A stretch of DNA of 64,000 bases from Alphaproteobacteria bacterium (lineage in GTDB: Bacteria > Pseudomonadota > Alphaproteobacteria > UBA2966): contig JABIFY010000022.1 of assembly GCA_018650465.1 (NCBI GenBank), positions 24,081 through 88,080 of the forward strand. The letters are read 5' to 3'. The position numbers and the translations under genes were made by a program. Shown one piece after another: positions 8,401 through 17,969 of the stretch; the first letter of the stretch is position 1, and every line of letters begins with the position of its first letter. The notes beneath the pieces are model-generated. The model was not told the origin of the DNA. It saw only the letters and a program-made list of their open reading frames with translations, and ran no database searches.

Positions 8401-10875
8401 ATGCAGAGAGCGGGGGCGATCTCTGCAAAAGGTGAATTTGTGAATAACAAGCAACAGCCCTCAGGTCTTTTAGTGGAAACAATCGCGTCGTCCCTGTCGG
8501 ACGGTGTCATTGTATTTGCAGACGAAAAACATATTCGCTTTGCCAATCAAAGTGCTCGACATCTGATGTCTCACTTTGTGGTCGTTAAAGAAAATATGAA
8601 AACCAATTCCATATTTTCCCCGATCATTTCACAAGCTGTATCAAATCTATTGTCATCCCCGCCGGGCGAGACCCTGGAATTCAACGACGGGATTTGGCCC
8701 GATGGCATTGAATTTAGCTTGCCAGTGTCGATGACATTAATTGCTGACAATTCCGATCAGCAAAACGTTGTTATTGCTATAATGCGCAAATCTGTACCGT
8801 CTGATTTTGCCAGTGAATTTGTTGAGCGTAAAAGTCAGTTATTGGAACTTGTCGGTCTTATGGGAACCATTGCTCATAAGGTCAAAAATCAAAACGATGT
8901 TCTGCATGTGGGCTTAAGTGAAATCGGAAAGTGCCTTGGCTGGGAACTGGGGCATGTCTATCGGCACGAGGGACAGTCAGACAAATTGACGCCATCAGGA
9001 ATTTGGTACGAAAAAACACCGGGTCGGCACAGCGATTTCACGACGGCTACAAATTCAATGGATTTTTTGCGCGGCGTGGGACTGCCCGGCAGGGTTTTGC
9101 AAACAGGTAAACCCGCCTGGATCAAAGATATCAGGTTAGACGATAGTTTTCTGCGCAATCAAAATATTGCGGACCGGAATCTGGCCGCAGCGATTGCCAT
9201 CCCTGTTCTGGCTTTTGATCAGGTCGTTGCCGTGATGGAATTCTTCTCTGAACATGTCGAAGAAGAAGATCTGCGATTGCAGGAACTGTTAACACAGGTT
9301 TGTGCCCAGATTGGTCACGCGCACGAGCGCAACAGCGCCGTTAAATCGGCCTACCGGGAACAACGTCGTTTTGACGTATTCCTGGAAGCAACATCAGACT
9401 GGTTCTGGACGATGGGACCTGATCTGCGTTTCACCGACTGGAAGTTCAGCGACCGTCCGTCAGGTGAAATGCCCCCTGCGGGGAATACACGTTGGGAAAT
9501 GGCCGCACCTGAAGAGCAGGAGAATGAAGAAAAATGGCGACTTCATCGCGCGGACCTTGAGGCGCGCAAACCTTTCCGGAATTTTGAATATGTTTTCGTA
9601 AACATGGAGGGAGAAAAGCTTTGGCTGAGCAGCACAGGTATTCCTCTGTTTGGTGACGACGGCACATTTGAAGGTTATTGGGGCGCGACCTCGAATATTA
9701 CCCAGCACAAGCTGCTGGAATCGCAATTTTTGCAAGCACGAAAAATGGATGCTGTTGGCAAACTGACGGGTGGCGTTGCCCATGATTTCAATAATCTTTT
9801 GTCAGTCGTTATCTGGAACCTGGACATGGCTCTTGAGGAGCTGGAGTTGGATGAGATGTCAAGGGAGGTAATCGAGCGGGCCCAGAATTCCGCCGAACGT
9901 GGTGTGGCGTTGACCAACAGATTGCTGGCCTTTTCCAGAAAGCAAATCCTCCATCCGGCGATTGTGGATGCCTCCGATACAATCAGTGAATTCACTGGCT
10001 TGCTGGACCGGACTCTGGGTGAGAATGTCACCATTAATACCTATCTTGTCCAAGATGTCTGGCCTGTTGAGGTTGATAAGTCGGAACTGGAAAATTCAAT
10101 TCTCAATCTTGCGATCAATGCCCGGGATGCTTTTGATGGGTCCGGGGAAATTACTATTTCGACCAGAAATATAGTTTTGGAACAGGATAGCATCGCTAAT
10201 ATTTCGGTCACGGAACCCGGTGATTTTGTCCAGTTGTCGGTGCGCGACAATGGCCGGGGCATGACTGAAGAAGTTGCCCTGCAAGCCTGTGAACCTTTTT
10301 TCACCACCAAGGTTTCCGGCCTGGGCACTGGCTTGGGTTTAAGCACAATTTATGGCTTTGCCAAACAGTCCAAAGGATACATTGATATTACCTCCGTCGT
10401 TGATGAAGGCACGACGGTGGACCTTTATTTACCGCGCTACGTAGGCGACAAGGTCGAAACTGAAGTTGAGCACGAAAGTGACGAGATTCCACGAGGAAAC
10501 GGCGAAAAGATTCTTGTGGTCGAAGACAACGATGAGGTTCGCTTCAGTGTCACAGCAATTCTGGGCGGCCTTGGTTATATCATTGACAGTGTCGCATCAG
10601 GGAGAGCGGGGTTGGATCAGCTTGAATCAGGCGAGAAATATGATGCTTTGCTAACAGATGTTATTCTGGGTGGCGATATGTCGGGCCGGGATCTTTCAAG
10701 AATTGTCGAAAAGCGTTTTCCCGATGTTGCCGTCCTGCATATGTCAGGTTATGCCGAAAGCCATGTCGTCCATAACGGTGTTGTCGAAGACGGTGTCGTT
10801 TTGCTGCATAAACCCTTTACCAAGGTGCAATTGGCACAGCATATGAAAGCCCTGTTCGTCGATCCCGAAACCTGA
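8401..10875 (+). CDS. Hybrid sensor histidine kinase (PAS-GAF-PAS-HisKA-HATPase-REC)
   Basis: An 824-residue cytoplasmic hybrid kinase. Domains in order: a PAS-like segment near 20-130 (DGVIVFADEKHIRFANQSA); a GAF domain near 160-320; a PAS domain near 325-445 (FLEATSDWFWTMGPDLRFTDW). Then HisKA with the phosphorylated His461 in GGVAHDFNNLLS, HATPase near 560-690 (N box NLAINARDAF, G boxes DNGRGMT and GLGTGLGLSTIYGF), and a C-terminal receiver with Asp753 (LLTDVILGG) and Lys in LLHKPFTK. No transmembrane segment was seen, so the signal is intracellular. The receiver-only end implies a further phosphotransfer partner, not found nearby. A GTG at 8440, preceded by AAAGGTGA, is a credible alternative start. 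It lies 137 bases before the transporter cassette on the same strand. Confidence 0.92.
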   Translation: MQRAGAISAKGEFVNNKQQPSGLLVETIASSLSDGVIVFADEKHIRFANQSARHLMSHFVVVKENMKTNSIFSPIISQAVSNLLSSPPGETLEFNDGIWPDGIEFSLPVSMTLIADNSDQQNVVIAIMRKSVPSDFASEFVERKSQLLELVGLMGTIAHKVKNQNDVLHVGLSEIGKCLGWELGHVYRHEGQSDKLTPSGIWYEKTPGRHSDFTTATNSMDFLRGVGLPGRVLQTGKPAWIKDIRLDDSFLRNQNIADRNLAAAIAIPVLAFDQVVAVMEFFSEHVEEEDLRLQELLTQVCAQIGHAHERNSAVKSAYREQRRFDVFLEATSDWFWTMGPDLRFTDWKFSDRPSGEMPPAGNTRWEMAAPEEQENEEKWRLHRADLEARKPFRNFEYVFVNMEGEKLWLSSTGIPLFGDDGTFEGYWGATSNITQHKLLESQFLQARKMDAVGKLTGGVAHDFNNLLSVVIWNLDMALEELELDEMSREVIERAQNSAERGVALTNRLLAFSRKQILHPAIVDASDTISEFTGLLDRTLGENVTINTYLVQDVWPVEVDKSELENSILNLAINARDAFDGSGEITISTRNIVLEQDSIANISVTEPGDFVQLSVRDNGRGMTEEVALQACEPFFTTKVSGLGTGLGLSTIYGFAKQSKGYIDITSVVDEGTTVDLYLPRYVGDKVETEVEHESDEIPRGNGEKILVVEDNDEVRFSVTAILGGLGYIIDSVASGRAGLDQLESGEKYDALLTDVILGGDMSGRDLSRIVEKRFPDVAVLHMSGYAESHVVHNGVVEDGVVLLHKPFTKVQLAQHMKALFVDPET

Positions 10876-11012
10876 GAATTTCTTATCCGGCAAGTTGGTC
10901 GGACTAAAGATTTACGTCCGTTGAATTTTACCTGTGGGGCCATGGCGTTGGCGGCTGACTATCTGCTAACCTTATAATCAGAATTTGTGCCTTTGTTGTT
11001 TACCGGAAAAAA

Positions 11013-12245
11013 ATGAATAGTTCATCGACGCACCTGGGCGGGCATGTTGCGGGCCTGGGGACCGGCGGCAAATGGGCCATGCTCGTCTTGCTGATGGTTG
11101 CGCGCACGAACATGGGGCTTCAGTTCCAGACAGTTGCCGATGCCTCGGAACAGCTGGTCAGCAGTATGGGTATTTCCTGGCATGAAATTGGCCGCCTGAT
11201 TGGCCTGTATATGTTGCCGGGTATTTGCATTGCTTTGCTGGGGGCTTTGCTGGGACGGAAGTTTGGCGACAAAAACCTTGTTGTATTTTCACTTTTCCTG
11301 ATGGCGCTGGGCGGCGCCTTGATGGCCGTCGCGAACAGTTATGGTTTGCTCTCCTCCGGGCGTATTCTCAGCGGTGTCGGTGGTGTCGTCGTCAACGTTC
11401 TGATGACCAAGATGATCGCGGATTGGTTCCCCGGTAAACAGGTTGCATTTGCCATGGCGATTCTGATCGTCAGCTGGCCTTTGGGGCTTGCGCTGGGCCT
11501 TGTAATCAACGGGCAATTGCTGACCATTACAACCTGGCCTGCCGTGATGTGGCTGGCTGCCGGCGTGTCTCTTGTCTCCATGGCGCTGGTCTGGCTTTTC
11601 TATCGTAACCCACCGGCTCTTGAGGCTGTCGATAACCGGGCTGGTGGTTTCAAAATGAACCTGAGCCGACAGGAAGTCATCTTATGTTGCCTCGCGGGAT
11701 GTGTCTGGTCCGTCTATAACGTCGGTTTTATCATGTTGCCAAGTTTCGGTGGAAACTTCTTCATCTCGCTTGGATTCGGCAAGGTCGAAGCGGCCTGGCT
11801 TGTCAGCATCGCTGGCTGGCTATTGATTCTCCTGGTGCCGGTTGGCGGTTATATTGGCGCGCGCTGGGGACATCAAAACCTGATCCTGTTTGCTTGCTTT
11901 GCCGTCGGCATTGTTGGCATGGCCTGGATCCCACTGGCGTCGTCGCCGGTGCTGGTCTTTATTGTGACAGGCAGCATAGCAGTCTTGCCCGCCGGATTGA
12001 TCATGTCTTTGCCCGCACAGTTCCTGAGACCCCAATCCAGGGGCGCTGGTATGGGGCTATTTTTTACCATGTATTATGTGGGCTTTGCGACTTTGCCAGA
12101 AATTGGTGGCTGGGCCCGTGATGTAACCGGCGATGCCGGTGCGCCCATTCAATTTGGTGCCACGATGTTTTTTGCTGCTGGTATTTTCCTGGTCTTGTTT
12201 TTGATTTTCAAACGCAAGTTTGAAACCGCTGAGGCAGCAATATGA
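11013..12245 (+). CDS. MFS transporter, CynX/NimT-like
   Basis: A 410-residue inner-membrane permease with about twelve hydrophobic helices. Seen: the loop 2-3 signature region (LGALLGRKFGDKN) and glycine-rich helices such as GRILSGVGGVVVNVLMTKMIADWF. The overall pattern resembles the CP/NimT-like MFS branch, but the substrate cannot be read from sequence. The start is an ATG after a GGAAAAAA tract. The stop overlaps the start of the next transporter by four bases (ATGA), so they are translationally coupled. Confidence 0.88.
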   Translation: MNSSSTHLGGHVAGLGTGGKWAMLVLLMVARTNMGLQFQTVADASEQLVSSMGISWHEIGRLIGLYMLPGICIALLGALLGRKFGDKNLVVFSLFLMALGGALMAVANSYGLLSSGRILSGVGGVVVNVLMTKMIADWFPGKQVAFAMAILIVSWPLGLALGLVINGQLLTITTWPAVMWLAAGVSLVSMALVWLFYRNPPALEAVDNRAGGFKMNLSRQEVILCCLAGCVWSVYNVGFIMLPSFGGNFFISLGFGKVEAAWLVSIAGWLLILLVPVGGYIGARWGHQNLILFACFAVGIVGMAWIPLASSPVLVFIVTGSIAVLPAGLIMSLPAQFLRPQSRGAGMGLFFTMYYVGFATLPEIGGWARDVTGDAGAPIQFGATMFFAAGIFLVLFLIFKRKFETAEAAI

Positions 12246-13147
12246 CCCGTATGCCTGTCCAGGCCTTTGTTGTCATTATACTGATCCAGATTTTGTGGGG
12301 CGGAAATCCTGTTGCGGTCAAGTTTGGCCTCGAAGCTTTCCCACCCTTGTGGAGTGGTTTCTTGCGGTTTGCCGCGGCGATTTGTTGTCTGCTGGCCTGG
12401 GCCTGGATTCGGAAAATTTCCATGTGGCCGCAAAGGGGCGAATGGAAACCACTGGCCATCCTGGGAACGGTTTTCTTCATTCAGATATGGGCCATGAATT
12501 ATGGTTTTGACCTCTCGACGGGGGCGATATCTTCTATTCTGATTTCAACCCATCCATTGTTTGCGGCCTTGTTTGCACATCTGTTGGTCAAAGGGGACCG
12601 GCTGACCGGGATCAAAATCGTCGGCATGGCGGTCGCCTTTGCGGGGACAGCCCTGATCATCCTGCGCGGCGGTGGTCTCAGTGCCGACGACTTTTCCTTG
12701 TTCGGGGCCAGCGTCATTATGTTCAGTGCCATCATTCTCGGCTGGCGTCTGATCTTTGCCTCGCAAATGGCACGCCGACTTGAAACGACAAAAGTGGTTT
12801 GTTGGCAAATGTTGATGCCCCTGTGGGCTTTTGCCCTGGGCGGTTTTCTGTTTGAGGACATCACCTGGCAGAACGACGTCTTGGGCAGTGTGGGTTGGTT
12901 GGCGATAGCCGGTATATTGTATCAGGGTGTCGTCATTGCCGGACTGGGTTTCATGGTGAACACCTGGATGCTGAGCACCTACAGCCCATCGGTTGTTGTC
13001 AGCTTTGGGTTTATTGCGCCTTTGTCGGGTGTGGCCTTCTCCATCTGGTTATTGGGTGAGCCCTTCACATGGGTAATCGCCATTGGTGTTGTCTGCGTCG
13101 GTGCCGGATTGTTATTAATAGCGCGCAAGCCGAAAGAAGCCTCCTGA
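12242..13147 (+). CDS. EamA/DMT family transporter
   Basis: A 301-residue protein with ten predicted helices in two EamA repeats. The first begins VVIILIQILWGGNPVAVKFGLEAFPPLWSGFLRF. The second covers FSLFGASVIMFSAIILGWRLIF through the C-terminal VVVSFGFIAPLSGVAFSIWLLGE. The motif FGFIAPLSGV..WLLGE near the end is characteristic of drug/metabolite exporters. Substrate unknown; members export amino acids, nucleotides or small metabolites. Start and stop overlap the flanking transporter genes, so all three are translated from one message. Confidence 0.9.
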   Translation: MTRMPVQAFVVIILIQILWGGNPVAVKFGLEAFPPLWSGFLRFAAAICCLLAWAWIRKISMWPQRGEWKPLAILGTVFFIQIWAMNYGFDLSTGAISSILISTHPLFAALFAHLLVKGDRLTGIKIVGMAVAFAGTALIILRGGGLSADDFSLFGASVIMFSAIILGWRLIFASQMARRLETTKVVCWQMLMPLWAFALGGFLFEDITWQNDVLGSVGWLAIAGILYQGVVIAGLGFMVNTWMLSTYSPSVVVSFGFIAPLSGVAFSIWLLGEPFTWVIAIGVVCVGAGLLLIARKPKEAS

Positions 13148-14382
13148 TGATGTCAGTAAACAAGTCCAGCGCTCCACAGGACGAACGTTACGGCTGGGTC
13201 ATGGTTGGCGTGACCTTTGTGCTCTCGGGTCTGGCCTTTGGCAGTCTGGGCTCGGTCGGTATTTTCCTCAAACCCCTGATCGCAGATTTCGGCTGGACCC
13301 GTGGTGAAGCCTCCGCCGGGTACACCACCATGGCTGTGGCCTCAGGTATTTGTGGTATTTTCTGGGGCATCGCGGCGGATCGTTTTCCCTTGCGTTATCT
13401 GGTGTTGACCGGTGTCCTGGCCATGTCCGGGTCTTTGTTGTTGCTGGGCAATCTGACCACGCTCTGGCAATATTATTTGTTCTATTTCCTCTTCGGTGCG
13501 GTTGGTCACGGTGCCCTTGTGGGGCCTTTATACGCCACGACCGGCCATTGGTTTCGCCGCAATCCAGGCATCGCCCTTGGTATCATGACGGCCGGGTCCG
13601 GTGTGGGGCAGGGGATCGTTCCCTTTGTTGCGCGCATGTTGATCACTGAAGGTGGCTGGCAAAGTGCCTATACCATCCTTGGCATCAGTTATCTGATCAT
13701 TGGTTTGCCCATAGTCTTTCTGGTACGCGAATCCTCGGCCCGCCTTCAAGCCATGTCGAATTCTGGCAAGGTGGCGGACGAAGATGCCTTTGTCTTGCCA
13801 CCAAAAGAAGTTGTCGCCTGGCTCAGCTTCGCCGTGATTTTTTGCTGCATCTGTATGGCCGTGCCCATCGTGCAACTGGTGCCCCTGGTCAGCGACCGGG
13901 GCGTTGATCCAAAACTGGCCGCTGGTGTCATCATGGTGCTGATGTTGTCCGGGGCCGTAGGCCGTGTTTTCGCCGGTCGCCTGGCCGACAAGATCGGGGC
14001 TTTGCAGTCCTATATCATCATGGGCTTTGGCCAGGCTGTGCTGGTCGTCTGGTTTCCTTTCGTGACCTCGGTTGCCGGCACCTATATTTTGGCCGCGGCC
14101 TTTGGCCTGATCTATTCCGGCGTCATGGCCAACATCATCATCTGCCTGCGGATCATGGTCCCGGCCCGCTTCGCTGGCAGGGCCATGGGGGTCGGCGGTG
14201 CCTTTGCCTTGGGTGGCATGGGCTTTGGCGGTTTCTTCGGCGGCTATTTGTTTGACGTCACGGGCAGTTACGTTTGGTCCTTCACCATGGCGGGTGCCAT
14301 TGGCCTGATTAATGTCGTCGTCACTCTGGCCTTCCTCGCCCGCGTCAGGCGGCAGGAGCGCGTGGTTGCCGCAGCTGCATAA
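13147..14382 (+). CDS. MFS transporter, monocarboxylate/OFA-like
   Basis: A 411-residue permease with about twelve helices. The N terminus YGWVMVGVTFVLSGLAFGSLGSVGIFLKPLIADFGWTRGEASAGYT matches the MCT/OFA-type MFS proteins that move monocarboxylates or related organic anions. The loop VFAGRLADKIG is the duplicated signature in the second half. The frame is open upstream to 13069, but the ATG pair at 13147/13150 overlaps the stop of the preceding gene (TGATGATG), so coupled starting there is far more likely. The ligand is not predictable. Confidence 0.88.
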   Translation: MMSVNKSSAPQDERYGWVMVGVTFVLSGLAFGSLGSVGIFLKPLIADFGWTRGEASAGYTTMAVASGICGIFWGIAADRFPLRYLVLTGVLAMSGSLLLLGNLTTLWQYYLFYFLFGAVGHGALVGPLYATTGHWFRRNPGIALGIMTAGSGVGQGIVPFVARMLITEGGWQSAYTILGISYLIIGLPIVFLVRESSARLQAMSNSGKVADEDAFVLPPKEVVAWLSFAVIFCCICMAVPIVQLVPLVSDRGVDPKLAAGVIMVLMLSGAVGRVFAGRLADKIGALQSYIIMGFGQAVLVVWFPFVTSVAGTYILAAAFGLIYSGVMANIIICLRIMVPARFAGRAMGVGGAFALGGMGFGGFFGGYLFDVTGSYVWSFTMAGAIGLINVVVTLAFLARVRRQERVVAAAA

Positions 14383-14400
14383 TTTTGGGGAAAGAAAAAC

Positions 14401-15723
14401 ATGAACACCGACTGGTTGGGCAATCCGGTAAGCACTGACAATCCGGCAACCCTGCAAGGCATCAACGATTTTGGCCATGGCTTCCTGGCTTATGAAGAAA
14501 AGGCCCTGAACATTCTCGGTGCTGCCGATGCGGACCCCGACTGTGTGCTGGCCAATGCCTACGCGGCCATGTTGTTTATGTTTTCCGAAAACCGCCAGGG
14601 ACCTGATCTGGCAAAACCTTACATGGAAAAAGCCGAAGCAGGCCTGAAAGGCGTGACCGATCAAGAAAAACAAGTCACCGCCGCCATCCGTGCCTGGGTC
14701 GATAACGACATCCTGCGCGCCATCGCCTTAACCGAAGATATCGCCAACACCTGGCCGCATGAGCTGGCCATCATCAAGGCCGGGCAATATCACCAGTTCA
14801 ATCTGGGTAATTCCCCCGGCATGTTACGATTGATCAATCCCGTGATGGACGCCAACGCCGATAATCCCTACGTCCATGGCATGCAGGCCTTCGCCCTGGA
14901 ACAATGCCACCAGCTGGACGCCGCCGAAGCCGCCGCCTGGAAAGCCGTTGAGCTGCAACGCAAGGAACCCTGGGCCCATCATGCCCTGGCCCACGTCATG
15001 CTGACGCAGGGTCGCATCGATGAAGGCATACGTTTTTTTGACGACGTGCGTGACACCTGGACCGACCTCAACAGTTTTATGTACACCCACAACTGGTGGC
15101 ACGACGCCGTCTTCCAGATATCCCGTGGCCACTATGATGCCGCCCTGAAAATGTATGACACTGAAATATGGGGCAAGCTGAAAGACTACAGCCAGGACCA
15201 GATCGGTGCCGTCAGTTTACTGGCCCGGCTCGAGCTGGTCGGCGTCGACGTCGGCGACCGCTGGCAAGATGTCGCTGAATGCATGAAGCCCCGCGTCGAC
15301 GACCACGTGCAGCCTTTCCTGACCATGCAATACGCCTACGGCCTCGCCCGTGCAGGCCGCGATGAAGCCGACCAGTTGTTGAAAAGCCTCGGCGACTTCG
15401 CCCCAAACGCCCCAGCCTTCCAGCGCCAGGCCTGGCTCGACGTCGCCTTGCCCGCCTGCAAAGGCCTGGTCGCCCACGCTAAGGGCGACTGGCAAAGCGC
15501 CGTCGAATACTTACGCCCCCTCACAGGCCGCTGGCTCGAAATCGGCGGCAGCCACGCCCAGCGCGACCTGTTCGATTTGGTCTACCTCGACGCCCTGATC
15601 AAGTCGGGTGGGTATGTAGCGGCGTACGATATTCTGGAACTACGCAAAGGTTGGGACGTGGACAGTGTGCCGAATAATGAAGCCTTGGCGGCGATGTCCA
15701 AAGAACTAAACATCAGTGCTTAA
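14401..15723 (+). CDS. TTC38-like tetratricopeptide protein
   Basis: A 440-residue soluble protein built of helical hairpins of the TPR type, resembling the TTC38 (tetratricopeptide repeat domain 38) family found in proteobacteria and animals. Seen: YVHGMQAFALEQCHQLDAAEAAAWKAVELQ and PWAHHALAHVMLTQGRIDEGIRF, both with TPR-like spacing, and a HNWWHDAVFQISRGHYDAALKMYD block near 225-250 that is characteristic of this family. The molecular function of TTC38 is not established. It follows the MFS gene after 18 bases with a GGGGAAAG ribosome site, so it is probably the last gene of the transporter operon. Codon choice in its second half is richer in C-ending codons than the neighbours. Confidence 0.82.
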   Translation: MNTDWLGNPVSTDNPATLQGINDFGHGFLAYEEKALNILGAADADPDCVLANAYAAMLFMFSENRQGPDLAKPYMEKAEAGLKGVTDQEKQVTAAIRAWVDNDILRAIALTEDIANTWPHELAIIKAGQYHQFNLGNSPGMLRLINPVMDANADNPYVHGMQAFALEQCHQLDAAEAAAWKAVELQRKEPWAHHALAHVMLTQGRIDEGIRFFDDVRDTWTDLNSFMYTHNWWHDAVFQISRGHYDAALKMYDTEIWGKLKDYSQDQIGAVSLLARLELVGVDVGDRWQDVAECMKPRVDDHVQPFLTMQYAYGLARAGRDEADQLLKSLGDFAPNAPAFQRQAWLDVALPACKGLVAHAKGDWQSAVEYLRPLTGRWLEIGGSHAQRDLFDLVYLDALIKSGGYVAAYDILELRKGWDVDSVPNNEALAAMSKELNISA

Positions 15724-15735
15724 TCCCGATTCATG

Positions 15736-15763
15736 ATGGATACTGGTGCAGGCCAGTATCCAT
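15736..15763. other. Perfect 11-bp inverted repeat after the TTC38-like gene
   Basis: ATGGATACTGG at 15736-15746 and its exact complement CCAGTATCCAT at 15753-15763 are separated by six bases. No U-run follows on the plus strand, so this is a strong hairpin but not a classical intrinsic terminator. It lies between the ends of two convergent genes and may stabilise the 3' end of the transporter message. Confidence 0.8.
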
Positions 15764-15776
15764 GATGCATCAGTTT

Positions 15777-15809
15777 AAACAAAAAAAGGCCGGGAATTTC
15801 TTCCCGGCC
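15777..15809 (-). terminator. Rho-independent terminator of glnA
   Basis: Read on the minus strand: a nine-base stem GGCCGGGAA/TTCCCGGCC (15788-15796 with 15801-15809) with a four-base loop, followed by a run of seven T residues. It sits 34 bases past the glnA stop. Confidence 0.9.
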
Positions 15810-15842
15810 TTCTTCGTTTCGGCTTGGTAAAACCTTTGCAGG

Positions 15843-17252
15843 TTAAACCGAGTAGTACATGGCAAATTCGATCGGATGTGGTGCTTGTTCAAAAGCAATC
15901 ACTTCGCCCCATTTGAGCTCCAGGTAACCATCGATCTGGTCGTCGGTGAAGACGTCGCCTTTTTTCAGGAAGTCACGATCAGCGTCGAGGCTGTCGAGGG
16001 CTTCGCGCAGAGACCCGGAAACGGTCGGGATATCGGCCAGTTCTTCTGGTGGCAGGTCATAGAGGTTTTTGTCCATGGCTTCGCCGGGATGGATTTTGTT
16101 TTCGATACCGTCGATACCGGCCATCAGCATGGCAGCAAAAGCCAGGTATGGGTTCGCACCGGGATCAGGGAAACGGACTTCAACGCGCTTGCCTTTGGGT
16201 GATGTGGCAAACGGAATGCGGCAAGACGCTGAACGGTTGCGGGCTGAGTAAGCCAGCAGCACAGGGGCTTCAAAACCGGGCACCAATCGTTTGTAAGAAT
16301 TGGTCAGTGGGTTGGTGAAGGCGTTCAGGGCTTTGGCGTGTTTGATGATACCGCCGATATAATAAAGAGCGGTCTCACTGAGATCGGCATATCCTGAACC
16401 GGCAAAGGTTGGGATGCCGTCTTTCCAGATGGACTGGTGAACGTGCATGCCTGAGCCGTTATCGTCGGCAACAGGTTTCGGCATGAAGGTCGCCGTTTTG
16501 CCATAGGAATGTGCAACGTTATGCACGACATATTTCTGAATCTGCATCTCGTCAGCCATACGCAGCAGGGTGCCGAATTCGGTGCCGAGCTCGTTCTGTG
16601 ACGGGGCCACTTCGTGGTGATGCTTTTCTGTTTTCAAGCCCATTTCGCGCATGATGGTGAGCATTTCGGCGCGAATGTCGGACATGCTGTCAACAGGCGG
16701 AACCGGGAAGTAACCACCTTTAAGAGCAGGGCGGTGACCCAGGTTGCCGCCATCATAATGACGACCTGTGTTGTATGGGCCTTCTTCCTGATCGATGGAG
16801 AAGAACATGTTGTGTGACGAGGTATCGAACCGCACGTCATCAAAGACAAAAAATTCGGCTTCCGGACCGACATAGGCGGTGTCGCCAATGCCAGTGAAGT
16901 TCAGGTAGTTTTCGGCGCGTTTGGCAGTCGAGCGTGGATCACGGCTGTAGCCTTCACCGGTTGACGGCTCGACCACGTCACAGAAAATAATCATGGAGGA
17001 TTGGGCCGCAAACGGATCCATAACGGCAGAAGTAACGTCAGGCATCAGGGTCATGTCTGATTCGTTGATAGCCTTCCAGCCTTCGATGGAGGAGCCGTCA
17101 AACATCACGCCATCGGCGAACATGTCTTCGTCCATAACACGAACGTCCATGGCCAGGTGCTGCCACTTGCCGCGTGGGTCGGTGAAACGCAGGTCAATAT
17201 ACTGAACGTCGTTGTCCTTGATTTCTTGCAGAATTGTTTTTACGTCGGACAT
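15843..17252 (-). CDS. glnA: Glutamine synthetase type I
   Basis: A 469-residue dodecameric glutamine synthetase that makes glutamine from glutamate, ammonia and ATP in the cytoplasm. Seen: [20 protein letters not shown] near the N terminus, the metal-binding [10 protein letters not shown], the ammonia/ATP region [34 protein letters not shown], and NRSASCRIP. Tyr398 in NLYDLP is the site adenylylated by GlnE in enzymes of this class, so activity is expected to be under covalent control. The start follows an AGGAAAAG site. It lies 90 bases after glnB on the same strand; the two form the classical alphaproteobacterial glnBA operon. Confidence 0.97.
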   Translation of the reverse strand: MSDVKTILQEIKDNDVQYIDLRFTDPRGKWQHLAMDVRVMDEDMFADGVMFDGSSIEGWKAINESDMTLMPDVTSAVMDPFAAQSSMIIFCDVVEPSTGEGYSRDPRSTAKRAENYLNFTGIGDTAYVGPEAEFFVFDDVRFDTSSHNMFFSIDQEEGPYNTGRHYDGGNLGHRPALKGGYFPVPPVDSMSDIRAEMLTIMREMGLKTEKHHHEVAPSQNELGTEFGTLLRMADEMQIQKYVVHNVAHSYGKTATFMPKPVADDNGSGMHVHQSIWKDGIPTFAGSGYADLSETALYYIGGIIKHAKALNAFTNPLTNSYKRLVPGFEAPVLLAYSARNRSASCRIPFATSPKGKRVEVRFPDPGANPYLAFAAMLMAGIDGIENKIHPGEAMDKNLYDLPPEELADIPTVSGSLREALDSLDADRDFLKKGDVFTDDQIDGYLELKWGEVIAFEQAPHPIEFAMYYSV

Positions 17253-17342
17253 CTTTTCTTTTCCTGTATTAAGTGCCGGTCTTGATGTATCTCGTTTGGC
17301 CAGCGGGTCTGAAAGGGATTAATGTTGTGTGCGCAAGTGGGA

Positions 17343-17738
<396 letters not shown>

Positions 17739-17774
17739 TCAGGTCACGAGTGACTTAACTATTACTCCGTCTAT

Positions 17775-17791
17775 AGCAGTCTTCATGCCAA
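17775..17791 (-). promoter_or_regulatory. Candidate sigma-54 promoter of glnB-glnA
   Basis: On the minus strand the sequence TTGGCATGAAGACTGCT has GG and GC dinucleotides exactly ten bases apart. It differs from the TGGCACG-N4-TTGCW consensus at two positions. Transcription would start near 17764, giving a leader of about 80 bases before the glnB ATG. Sigma-54/NtrC control of glnBA is known in several alphaproteobacteria, which supports the reading. Confidence 0.7.
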
Positions 17792-17854
17792 CTTTTGAGG
17801 GTGAGGGAAGTGGCGGGAAATAGGGGAAATATCCACTGCTTTGTCATGAAACGA

Positions 17855-17900
17855 GCACAATATTGCCTATTATTTGTGCAAAATGCCTGAAATATAGGCA
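17855..17900. promoter_or_regulatory. Interleaved inverted repeats upstream of the glnB promoter
   Basis: GCACAA at 17855-17860 pairs with TTGTGC at 17874-17879. TGCCTAT at 17864-17870 pairs with ATAGGCA at 17894-17900. The region begins about 65 bases upstream of the -24 element, a normal distance for an NtrC enhancer. The first repeat has GCAC/GTGC ends like NtrC sites, but its spacing is one helical turn longer than the usual GCAC-N7-GTGC, so the assignment is tentative. Confidence 0.4.
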
Positions 17901-17912
17901 GTCTCATATATC

Positions 17913-17941
17913 GTCATACCTGGATCAAGTCCGGGCATGAC
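17913..17941. repeat. Intergenic palindrome, GTCAT...ATGAC type
   Basis: A 29-base imperfect palindrome with GTCATACCTGGA and TCCGGGCATGAC arms around CAAG. Sequences of this form (GTCATGCCCGGACTTGATCC and variants) are scattered between genes in many alphaproteobacteria. It lies just beyond the stop of the downstream aminotransferase gene and could also act as its 3' hairpin. Confidence 0.6.
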
Positions 17942-17969
17942 GAAGTTGGAGTTCTATCCTATCGTTCTC

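Noticed and set aside
13069..13146. Upstream extension of the second MFS transporter
   Set aside because: Overlaps the DMT gene by 78 bases; the ATG pair at its stop is a better coupled start.
13528..14673. 381-codon antisense frame across the second MFS gene
   Set aside because: No motif; His/Gly/Gln-rich composition typical of an antisense artefact; both genes on the plus strand are well supported.
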